Origin: Asterias rubens
Taxonomy: Eukaryota; Echinodermata; Asteroidea; Forcipulatida; Asteriidae
Length of the DNA: 64,000 nt
NCBI RefSeq assembly: GCF_902459465.1
Contig: NC_047083.1
Location: forward strand, 8,485,526 to 8,549,525
Reading direction: 5' to 3'
Part shown: one piece after another, positions 1 to 9,750 of the stretch
Layout of the letters: every line of letters starts with the position of its first letter
Numbering within the stretch: the stretch's first letter is position 1
Made by a program: the position numbers and the translations under genes
The notes under the pieces: generated by a model
Told to the model about the DNA's origin: nothing
What the model saw: only the letters and a program-made list of their open reading frames with translations
Databases searched by the model: none

Positions 1-19
1 TTAATTTTTGTTATTTTAG

Positions 20-130
<111 letters not shown>

Positions 131-519
131 TCTATTCTCGTGTGTTACTTTGAGAGTCCGTTGTGGTGCAAAAACACCGCCATGTTTGTGTTTGTAGCGC
201 CCTCTGCTGGTGAAAGGTGTCAAGAATCATGCTTGTCGTTTTGACTATTGTCATTCAGATAATTAAGTAATCTCATTTTTCGATAAAAACAAAGTGTATT
301 TTATCGATCAACTTTCATTAAAAACAACTTACAAATGCTGCACTCTTTGGAACTTGGGTATTCATTAACACTAAATTTAAATCCGATATAACGGCTCGTA
401 AAGAGACGAAAGAATCTGCACGCTTGGTGACAACAGATTGCTGGGCGCTATCAACCGGATAAATCGGTTATAATTTTATAAAAAAACTGTGCATTTCGGC
501 TTTCTCATTGCAGTGTTTT

Positions 520-529
520 AATAAATAAA
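520..529 (+). promoter_or_regulatory. Tandem polyadenylation signals for the reductase-like gene
   Basis: Two overlapping AATAAA hexamers (520-525 and 524-529) lie about 390 bases behind the TAA of the reductase exon on the same strand. They are the first canonical pair after the stop and a plausible 3' end. Cleavage position is not known. Confidence 0.4.
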
Positions 530-668
530 CCATGAATAATAATAATCACAGACATACTGCATGTGGTTTTAATTATACCTTTTAGAAAATACCCATTGCG
601 CATGCGCAAGCGTTTACTGTTTTTGAGAAAGAGGTAACATCTCACTCAATTATTCAGGCCTGAATTCT

Positions 669-1058
669 TTTAAAGATAGTGAACACTATTGGTAATTGTC
701 AAAGACTAGTCTTCTCACTTAGTGGATCTCAACATAATATGCATAAAATAACAAACCGGTGAAAATTTGAGCTGAATTGGTCGTCGAAGTTGTGAGATAA
801 CAATGAAAGAAAAAGCACCCTTGTCACACGAAGTTGTGTGCATTTAGAGGGTTGATTTCGAGACCTCAAATTCTAAACTTGAGGTCTCGAAATCAAATTC
901 GTGGAAAATAACTTCTTTCTCGAAAACTACGCCACTTCAGAAGGAGCCGTTTCTCACAATGTTTTATACCATCAACCTCTCCCCATAACTCGTCACCAAG
1001 AAAGGTTTTATGCTAATAATTGTTTTGAGTAATTACCAATAGTGTCCACTGCCTTTAA
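669..1058 (+). mobile_element. TTAA-family A inverted-repeat element (MITE)
   Basis: A non-coding element of about 390 bp. Its ends are inverted copies of TTAAAGGCAGTGGACACTAT, here slightly diverged on the left. In the middle is a palindrome around GATTTCGAGACCTCA...TGAGGTCTCGAAATC. The same element recurs at least a dozen times in this window. No transposase is present, so it is non-autonomous. The short ORFs it produces repeat in every copy and are not genes. Confidence 0.85.
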
Positions 1059-1504
1059 ATATTTTCTTTAGAACAAAGACCGAAGTCTCTGTTCAGGTAA
1101 CCATTATGTATAGTAACTCAAACTTCATCTATAGGTGTTTATCGTTGTGTGTTATATTGTGAAAGTATATCGGATGAATAAAATGAAAACCAAAAATTAT
1201 GTAAACCGCAATTTGTTAATAACACAAATGAAATTATTTTATACCACTTAAACAGAAAGGGTGGAGCTAACAAAATAGTCGCATACATCGTGGTGTGTCA
1301 TCACCATACTTGATTGACAAAATTTTGTATAAAGATTTAGGATTAATCCGTTGTGTGACTAGACTCGGGAGAAAATAGTGGAAACCAGTCACAATTTATA
1401 GCAAGTAAATGATAATAGGCATGTTAAGCCCTCGATTTCGTTTGACTCCAGCCAAACACTGTGACTTCAATCCTCTTTTTTATATACCGAAATTGCTCGG
1501 CACC

Positions 1505-1697
1505 GTTACTATAACCTATGTGTACATGCAAACCGCCCTCTGTTGAAAAAACACTATACGTCATGTTTCGCCGGGCAAAAAGACACGTTGTCATGGTAAG
1601 ATTATACACTTTCTAGCTGGCTGCCAAAACACAAAGGTTTTGCCCGGCGGTATGCGCGCGAATCTTTCGTGTGACGTCAGAGGTCACATCGTCTATA
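1505..1697. mobile_element. TATAGACGATGTGACC-family foldback element, left end worn
   Basis: One of three copies in the window (others near 28920-29130 and 48716-48939). The right end reads GGTCACATCGTCTATA. Inside are inverted blocks GTTTCGCCGGGCAAAA and TTTTGCCCGGCGGTAT on either side of a short loop. Non-coding. Confidence 0.7.
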
Positions 1698-1711
1698 GTA
1701 GATAGCCCTTA

Positions 1712-1861
1712 ACTTGTGGATGGACAAGTCGTTAAATCGGTCCCACGCGGTGAGGATCGGGGAGCCAGCAGTTCGCGCGAGAGCAGTGATCTCGCGAGAG
1801 CACCGCCACAACTCGAGTATCTCACCGCGTGTGATCGATTTAACGACTTGTCCACAAGTCT
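1712..1861. repeat. Foldback repeat with arms of about 35 bp
   Basis: Arms GGACAAGTCGTTAAATCGGT...CGCGGTGAG (about 1721-1756) and CTCACCGCG...GATTTAACGACTTGTCC (about 1820-1857) are inverted copies. The loop is GC-rich, with several CGCGAGAG words, in contrast to the AT-rich surroundings. No coding potential is seen. Confidence 0.7.
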
Positions 1862-2817
1862 AAGATAGCCCCAGCGTAAACACTATGCTTCTTCATGAAA
1901 GATAGTAGGTGTAGTTGTGCGAAAAAACAATTGCACACTATGGAGACAAAACATTTAAAGAGCGACTCGAAACAAGCCTTACGGGTGTCTTCAATATAGT
2001 GCACAGTCTGATGAGAAGAACGTACTGATACGTTAAAACTAGACTTCATGACAAGTCGCTAGGCGCTGCCTATTTGTCTGCCGTTCATGCAACAGTCACA
2101 GTGCGATTATACACATGCAACTCACACACCCATACTGAGATCGAAGGGTGAGTGTACCGTCCCCGTAGCTGCACCGCGTTTAACAACTACCGTCTTGACT
2201 TCAAGACTAGTTTAAAAACACGTGTACCGCACTAACACATCGTTTAAAAGGCTGGACATTAATTTTTTAATTACTCAACATAATATTGTTAGCATAGAAA
2301 CTTTTCTTGGTAACGAGCAATATTGTGAGAAACGGCTCCCATCTGAAGTAGGTTTTGAGAAGACTTTATGAAGCCTATTCATCTGGAAGTGCACACTAAC
2401 TTGTGCAACAAGGGTGTTCTTTCTTTAGTATTCTCTTACAACTTTGGTGAACAATAATTGAGTCCACAGATTTGTTACTGTGCGCATATTATGTTGAGAT
2501 ACACCAAGTGAAAAAACTCGTCTTTGACAATTCCAAAATGTGGCCATACAGTTCCTTTAAGATCCTTTCCCGGGACCTTGGGGGTCACTGTCAGGCACAG
2601 ACGACACGTCAGCACTCCTCGGTACCAACTCGACCCAAAGTACTATACACACAACAACAGGATGTTTAGCTGAGTGAATGTGATCGGAAGTCAAGGTCTT
2701 TTTTCATCGAGACAATTTTGTGCCTTAGTCAGACAATCAGACCTAACCAAAACCTGCACAATCAAATTTGTAACGGAACATCAATCCATAATTGGTTTAT
2801 TCGTCATAAATGATGCA

Positions 2818-3198
2818 GTTTAAACAGCTGCAGAAATTCACCAGTGGACGATCCAGTGATGTAAAAACCACAAGCATAGGTTCGAGCATAGAGGTATAGA
2901 AATACTTCGAGACTACTGTGAAAGAAATGACATAACACCAATTCATAACTTGTAGTAGTTTCCAGTGTGGACTAGCCCGTTCGTAAGCGTTTATGTCTAC
3001 TAAATTTCACCAACTACAGTTTCTCAACGGAATGAGTCATAGTTTTAATAGCTGCAAAACTTCACCAGTGGACGATCGAGTGATGTAAAAACCATGATAG
3101 CTTCGAGCACTCTTGTAGAGGTTTCCCTTCGTTAACTACTAAAATTCACAAACTTCAGTTTGCTTGACGAAATAAGGGAACTTCATAGTAGCTCAAAA
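2818..3198 (+). repeat. Imperfect tandem duplication just upstream of the first glycosyltransferase ATG
   Basis: A block starting near 2818 (AGCTG-CAGAAATTCACCAGTGGACGAT) is repeated from about 3047 with substitutions and a shorter tail. The shared words are TTCACCAGTGGACGATC and AGTGATGTAAAAACCA. The second copy ends at the start codon at 3199, so promoter and 5' leader of the glycosyltransferase gene probably lie within duplicated DNA. The units are about 200 and 150 bp. Confidence 0.65.
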
Positions 3199-5694
3199 AT
3201 GTTTTACGTCATCAGCAAAAAGAGTTCGATCATCTTTACTGTTTTGATAACTTGCTTTCTTCTGTTGGGTGAGTGAATGTTTGTATTATTAATCAATTAT
3301 ACAAAAAAGGAGAGAAGAACAAAAGCAAAGAAAAAAGAGAAGGAATAAAAAGGGACATAGCGCCCTATCTTGTTAAAAATAATTTCAAATGTGATGCACT
3401 AAAGACAACTCTAGCCTAAACATCTGACGTTACACTTCGAGGCTCGCAGTGAATTTGGCTTACACCACAGTACTGCCTACGAGCCTACGTCCGTAATCAC
3501 CTTTGACCTCTCATTCATTCATATGGCCTTCATGGTCCTTTAGATTCGCAGAGAAATCCGACGTACACTTGTATACGTATATTTACACGACCAAAAGGGT
3601 AACTGTCACCTCATCTCGCTGACCAATCAAAACACTGATGTGGAAACTGAAAACCGACGTCACTGCACGTTTATCCAATGAAACCATTGTATCCAATGCA
3701 ATGTACATGCGCATGCAGACGACCGAAAAAAGCTTAGTCAGCCTGCACCTACATCACATCGGACCAATCGAAACAGAGATAAAGCTTACGTCACTGCACG
3801 TTTATCCAATGGTATCCAATGAAATCACTGGTTCTGTAAAACCATTACCTGTCTTTATATCCTTGCGGCCAAAGGCAGGGGACCAGTCTAGAACACTCCT
3901 TGTACTTTATTAGTTTGATTTGATGACGTAGTGATTTGTTTTGACAGGTTACTTGACGTCTCAACATGACGTCAACGTGGATGACAGTAGGAGGAACCCA
4001 GGGATACATGGCGAAGTAAAGAACTACCAAAAAGGTACATTCAAATTATGTTAACCAAAAAATGCTCTAAAAGGTAAATAATTAGAAGTCACAAGCGATT
4101 TTCTATACCTCTATACCCCAAGATAAGCAGGACAGTTCTTTTCAGAACTGAGAAGTCTCCCGAAAAATCCGATAAATCTACTCCGCGGTAGAATAATAGG
4201 GACCTTTCGTTTTCGGCGACGGATGGTTCTGCGACGGTTGTTCAGCTAAACGTTGTCGTTTTCAGCACAACGAAGATTCATCCCAAGTAACTGTCGTAGA
4301 AATTGAGGGACGACCGTCCTCAAAGCCGACGCATGCGCAGATGACGCCAAATGTCATCTTTACCGTCGCAGAACCATCCGTCGTTGAAAACGAAAAGTCC
4401 CTAATATAAAGCAAGACAGTTCTCTAAAGAACAAACTGTTCCTGGCAAGTAGAAACACACATGGTGTCTCCCACACCATATTGATATCACCATGCAATAC
4501 CTCAAATTAAATTTGGTATTCTAACGTTATGTATGAACAATGCGACTGTATCCTGGCAATGTTAAACAATTTATACTTAAAAATTGCAGTACACTACTCC
4601 TATTATAGAACATTTTTTAATCATGAACTTAAAGTATTTATTGTGAGCTGAACTACATTCCGTGCCAATGACAAGGGAATGTTGTAAAATTACTGTAATT
4701 TAAACATGGCGGCGTCCTGGGTGGGCTACGTGAACGTCACAACCAAATAGACTTGTGCAGTTCTAACATCAATTACAAACATCTTTTTAAAAAACACCTT
4801 ATTTTCCTCATACATGTTCAAAATTTGTTTGTGTGTGTAGGGGTTTTAGCAAGGATGCCCACACCGCATAGTGGGACCAGCGAAGACCACCGTCAACCAG
4901 CCATTACGGCCGGTCCAGTGTCATACATTGCACCAGTGTTTGAATGCACCAAACCAGGGACTAACAAAAGCTGTGACACTATGGTCCTAACTACAACAAA
5001 CACCGGGTTCCTGGACATCACAGAAAATATGCTGGAGAGTATTAAGAGAATGGTGGTCCCTCCAAACATCACGATCATCGCTGAAGATGACAAATCCTAC
5101 AAGGTATTATCTCAAAGAGCAAAAACCCAACCCGGACTAAGCATCAAGAAAACCAACTCAGGAAAAACTACTTCAAGCCACTTGGAATTAAACTCTGAAC
5201 CTTTTAATAATTTCGTCAACAAACGTCCCGATTACATACTCAAATTTTTAGAGATGGGTTACAGAGTTCTTTTTGTCGACGCAGACTCATTCTGGATTCG
5301 GGATCCTTTTGTTGATTTAAGCGGGAAATATTTCGATGTTGCGTTCCGCAATGAGTTAAACCCACCCAAAGCCGAGTTCTGTGCCGGTTTTGCTTTGTAT
5401 AGACCAACAGAGGGCGCCCTGCAGCTCGTCCGGTCGTGGGTGTTCTCACTTACAATGAACGGGGGCAGAGCCTCAGACCAGAGGCTTTTGAATCGCCTGA
5501 TTGCAACCTCGGATATCCCCGGGCTGAGGGTGAGGACTTTGGACCCTCTTAAATACCCAGACGGGAAGAGATATAGTCAGGAGGAATGGAGGAGAAGGCA
5601 CAGGGAGTCAGTGAATGTCTTACATTTGAGTTTTATCATAGGACATGAGAAAAAAGTAGCAGCATTGAAGAAGTTTGGTTTGTGGATAATATGA
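3199..5694 (+). CDS. Type II membrane glycosyltransferase, nucleotide-diphospho-sugar transferase family (copy 1, three exons)
   Basis: Proposed exons 3199-3268, 3948-4034 and 4841-5694. All junctions are phase 1 with GT-AG sites, giving 336 residues. Exon 1 encodes a short basic cytosolic tail and a signal anchor (residues about 11-26, SIIFTVLITCFLLLGYL). Exon 2 is a hydrophilic stem. Exon 3 holds the whole catalytic region. That region has a DxD-type metal/nucleotide site at residues 199-201 (LFVDADSFWIRDP), a DQ motif at 265-266 (ASDQRLLNRL) and a terminal HLSFIIGH at 314-321. This layout matches animal and plant proteins often named alpha-1,3-xylosyltransferase-like (Pfam Nucleotid_trans, GT77-like). 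The predicted site is the Golgi lumen. Donor and acceptor sugars cannot be read from sequence. There are potential N-glycosylation sites at NKS and NIT. Exons 1 and 2 are inferred from splice sites and frame, exon 3 is solid. Confidence 0.82.
4094..4500. mobile_element. Foldback element split by a nested second foldback (intron 2 of glycosyltransferase copy 1)
   Basis: The outer element has ends related to those near 37000-37105 and 54760-55150 (words ATCTACTCCGCGGTAG and ACACACATGGTGT). Between 4198 and 4405 it is interrupted by another element. The inner element's ends are inverted copies of TAGGGACTTTTCGTTTTC followed by CGACGGATGGTTCTGCGACGG. The nested order shows that the inner one came later. 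Confidence 0.65.
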
Positions 5695-6141
5695 CTTTTG
5701 AATCGCCTGATTGCAACCTCTGATATCCCCGGGTTGAGGGTGAGGACTTTGGACCCTCTTAAATACCCAGACGGGAAAAGATTTAGTCAGGAGGAATGGA
5801 GGAGAAGACATAGGGAATCAGTGAATGTCTTACATTTGAGTTTTATCATAGGACATGAGAAAAAAGTAGCAGCATTGAAGAAGTTTGGATTGTGGATAAT
5901 ATGACTTTTGAATCGCCTGATTGCAACCTCTGATATCCCCGGGTTGAGGGTGAGGACTTTGGACCCTCTTAAATACCCAGACGGGAAAAGATTTAGTCAG
6001 GAGGAATGGAGGAGAAAGACATAGGGAGTCAGTGAATGTCTTACATTTGAGTTTTATCATTGGTCATGAGAAAAAAGTAGAAGCATTGAAGAAGTTTGGT
6101 TTGTGGATAATATGACTTTTGAATCGCCTGATTGCAACCTC
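5485..6141 (+). repeat. Tandem repetition of the last 70 codons of glycosyltransferase copy 1
   Basis: The final 210 bp of the coding sequence, from CTTTTGAATCGCCTGATTGC to the TGA (5485-5694), recur directly behind the stop at 5695-5904 and 5905-6115. A 26-bp start of a fourth unit follows at 6116-6141. Units 2 and 3 share differences from unit 1 (for example TCTGATATCC and AAAAGATTTAG), so they are closer to each other. Unit 2 keeps its frame. Unit 3 has one extra A near 6016 and shifts frame. Each unit ends in the same TGA, so the extra copies should lie in the 3' UTR. No splice acceptor precedes them. Confidence 0.95.
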
Positions 6142-6410
6142 GACCTGAGTGTAAAATAATACTTAAAAAATGGGCTTCTTATTATTAATAGATGTCCGAC
6201 ATTGCTGTGATCTTTAAAGGCAGTGGATTGCCAGCAACTGTTTTGTTAGCAAAAATCAATTCTGTAATAATTATACACAAAATTTGTGATGATTTTTTTC
6301 TAGCGGTTTACTGTTGATGGCGGTTACTGTATATATTGGAAGTACTTTTGTGTCGAGTTGTTAACAGGTAAGGTACACCAGCTTTGAGTTTTTGCTTGTT
6401 TTTATCCTTA

Positions 6411-6786
6411 TTAAAGCCATGGACACTTTCGGTAAACAGTATTGTCCAAGGCCCACACTTCGTGTATCACAACTTATAAATAAAATAACAAACCTGTGAA
6501 AATTTAGGCTCAATCGGTCATCGGAGTCAGGAGAAAATAACGGGAAAACCCACCCTTGTTTCCGCACGTTTCGCCGTGTCATGACATGTGTTTAAAATAA
6601 ATCCGTAATTCCCGATATCGAGAATTGATATTGGTTTAATGTTTTCTCAAAAAGTAAAGCATTTCATTTAATAATATTTCAAGAGAAGTCTTTCCCCACT
6701 ACCTTCTGTAAACCCTGTATTTGTAAGTCTGGGAACTTTTTTTTTTTTTTTTTTTTTTTTTATTGTTCCGAAAGTGTCCAGTAAAT
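6411..6786 (+). mobile_element. TTAA-family B inverted-repeat element
   Basis: Left end TTAAAGCCATGGACACTTTC. Its internal block (ACAAACCTGTGAAAATTTAG, then CCCACCCTTGTTTCCGCACG) is shared with five other copies in the window. A poly-T run of about 31 bases (6739-6769) precedes the right end. Non-coding. Confidence 0.8.
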
Positions 6787-7050
6787 GTAGATGTACTCAA
6801 ACAAGCTAACATCTAAAAGTTTTATTTCAAGGGTGGTCGCATGTTTGAGAAATCGCCGAAAATCTGGAGCGATTATTATAGGAATTACGCACTGAGAAGC
6901 GTTACGCGTCAGCGCTTATTACGTCACGATGACGTCATCAGGTGTCAAATTACGAGCCATTAAAGGTCAAAAAGTTACCATATAATGTGCCAACGACCGT
7001 TTGTCTTTGAATTTCAAGCTATATGGTATTAGGGCTGAATTTAATAGAGC

Positions 7051-7208
7051 AGGGGTGGATTTCACAAAGAGTTAGGACGGTTATAGTCTTATCTCGAGTT
7101 AGGACCAGTTACTCGTCCTAAACTTACGACTATCCATGCAATTTGTATATCTCGTAGGACTAGTCCTAAGTTAGGACTAGTCCTAACTCTTTGTGAAATC
7201 GACCCCTG
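7051..7208. mobile_element. TTAGGAC palindromic element
   Basis: The ends are inverted copies of GATTTCACAAAGAGTTAGGAC, and the interior is a run of TTAGGAC/GTCCTAA words (GGACTAGTCCTAAGTTAGGA). Further copies are near 14388-14530, 26106-26266, 35845-36070 and 40050-40226. Confidence 0.75.
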
Positions 7209-7239
7209 CTTACGCAACTTCGACGACCAATTGAGTTCA

Positions 7240-9615
7240 AATTTTTACAGGTTTGTTATTTTGTGCATATTTATATGTTGTGATACACCGATTGAGAAGA
7301 CTAGTCTTTGACAATGTGCCGATTTGCCGCAATAATTTTGCTGGGAAAAAAAATGTCGCATGTTTTTTGTTGTTGCTATTTTCTCCCGACTCGCACAACA
7401 GATTTAAAGGGAAGGTACAAGTTTGGTAACTACTCATAACAAAATATTAACTTAAAAACTGACTTGGTAACGAGCATTGGTGAGCTGTTAATAGTTACTA
7501 AAAAATAATATTGTGAGAAACGGCTTCCTCTGTTGTAGCATAGATTTTGAGAAAGAGATATTTTCTCACTAAAATAATAAACGACTTCTAGCCAGAAGTC
7601 TTTTATTCCTAAATCTGAAAGCACACAAACTATTCCAACATGGGTGTTTTTTCTTTCATCATTCTCTCGCAACTTTGATGACCAATTGAGCCCCTTTAAG
7701 CCCCAAATGTTCAAGGTATGCTAATGCATGGATGAGCAAACAAAACATGCGCTGATTTGCCGATGCACGCCGCAATATTTTTGCTGCATAAAATTACAGT
7801 GTAAGTTTTTTTTGGGGTGCTATTTTCTCCTGACTCGATCGCACAATAGAGCCGTTTTTCGCAATTATTTGACCCCAAACTATAGTATAATAGGTGTTGT
7901 TGGATACGACATGCGGTCATACTTAGGGTATTCATGGGGTATTGTAAACCAATCTTCGTCACGCCAGAATGGCTTTGCAACAGAAGATGAAAAAAGGCTG
8001 GATTTCATGAAGGTTTTTATAATTTAGTTTTTCGTGCAGGCCGTACAAGCCAACAACGCACTGTCGTAATTCACAAGCACTTGCAAGGTAGGAGCATATT
8101 TCATGTAATTTTAGTAAGATAATTATAATCATTGGCAAGATTTAATAATTTACAATTTTTTCAAAATTCTTGTGCCCGTATGGCTGACTGTATTATGTTA
8201 TTTTATTTAAAGGCACTGGGCAATATTTGGTTATTATTACTCAAAATGATTGTTAGCATACAAATTTACTTGGTAACGAGCAATGGGAGCTGTTGATAAA
8301 GCACTGTGAGAATGGCTCCCATAGATTTCTCACTAAAACATTCACGGCAGTGGACACTATTGGTAATTACTCAACATAATTATTATCATAAAACCTCACT
8401 TGGTATGAGTAATGGGGAGAGGTTGATTGTATAAAAGCTGGCTACGTATGCCAGAGCAGTAGGCCCATAGGCCTATAATAAATTATGAACATGAAAGACT
8501 TGACACATATATTACGCATCAGCAAGGTTGTACACTGTGCGGTGGTATAGATAAATTATACGCCAATCGTTTTCCCTTTGTTTTGTTTTATAAAATTTGC
8601 AATTTCATCTGCTCATGACTTTTGATTTTGTCAAATTAAATTGCTTTGCATATTTAGGAGATCCTTATGGGGGTAAAATGAATACCAACAGGTGGTCTTC
8701 AATAAAATAAAATTAAAATTAAATATTTTTTGCAAAAATAAATTATCATTTTTTATGTTTATTGCTTTGACATATTCATTTAATAAATCACGACTTAAAA
8801 CCCATCTCTTCAATCACAGAAGCGCTAAGAGACTTTATTTTGTATTATGCGCTATATAAGAACTGTTTATTATTATTATTATTATTATAACATTTTGATC
8901 ATTATAGGCATTAAAGGCATAGGACACTTTTGATAATATTACTCAAATTAAAATAATTGTTAGCATAAAAACTTGCTTGGTAACGAGCAATGGGGAGGTG
9001 TTGATATAACACATTGTGAGAAACGGCGCCCTATGAAGTAAAATAGTTTTGGAGAAAGAAGTAACTTCTCACTATAATAATTTGAACTTCGACAACCAAT
9101 CGAGTCCAAATTCAGCTGAGATCTTGTATTCAAGCATATGAAAGCACACAAATGTTCTCTGGCAACTTCGTCGACCAATTGAGTCCATTAAAGCCCAACC
9201 ATCCGACCTCCCAAGTCATAAAACAGATCGTTGCGTAAGAACTAATAAAACGCCTTGCACTTCTCATACATAACATACCGGCATTAAATTTTACGTAGTT
9301 ATTACTATTACAGAGACATCTCACACGTTATGAGAAAGTACAACAGCTTACTTGGAATGTCTACCGTCCATATGGGAAACGTCATGGAAGATGTATGCTG
9401 TTCCTCACCACACTAAACGCATCTAAACGCATCTAAACCCATCGCATACAACTTCGTGTGACAAGGGTGTTTTGTCTTTCATTATTATCTCGCAACTTCG
9501 ACGACCAATTGAACTCAAATTTACACAGGTTTGTTATTTCATGCATATGTTGAGATACACCAAGTGAGAAGACTTGTCTTTGACAATTACCAATAGTGTC
9601 CACTGCCTTTAAAAT
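7240..9615. mobile_element. Patchwork of broken TTAA-family elements; no gene seen
   Basis: Fragments of TTAA-family A and C elements lie at about 7240-7420, 7405-7700, 8210-8440, 8913-9200 and 9440-9615. They are recognisable by TTGGTAATTACTCA, GAGAAACGGCTCCC and CTTTGACAATTACCAATAGTGTCC. A LINE tail sits between them (8755-8892). Short ORFs here show no protein family. Confidence 0.6.
8755..8892 (+). mobile_element. 3' tail of an L2/CR1-like LINE
   Basis: The + strand reads KSRLKTHLFNH (near 8785-8818), a frequent C-terminal end of reverse transcriptase ORFs of the L2/CR1 type. It is followed by a GCGCTATATAAGAAC tail and a (TTA)n run at 8868-8888. Only the extreme 3' end is present, as expected for a 5'-truncated insertion. 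Confidence 0.65.
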
Positions 9616-9750
9616 ATATATTTTTGTTATGTTCTAAAACTTACTTGTGGAAGGTACACATTTCGAAGCCTTTACTGTGAGTGGCGATTAACATAGCCTT
9701 ACTATTTCCGTGTTTTTATCTGTTATTTCCTGTAGGTACTTAGTTTCAAG

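Noticed and set aside
5698..5904. A 68-codon ORF that looks like a second small glycosyltransferase gene
   Set aside because: It is the second copy of the repeated tail of the first glycosyltransferase gene. It lacks the DxD site, has no acceptor or start of its own, and follows directly on the stop.
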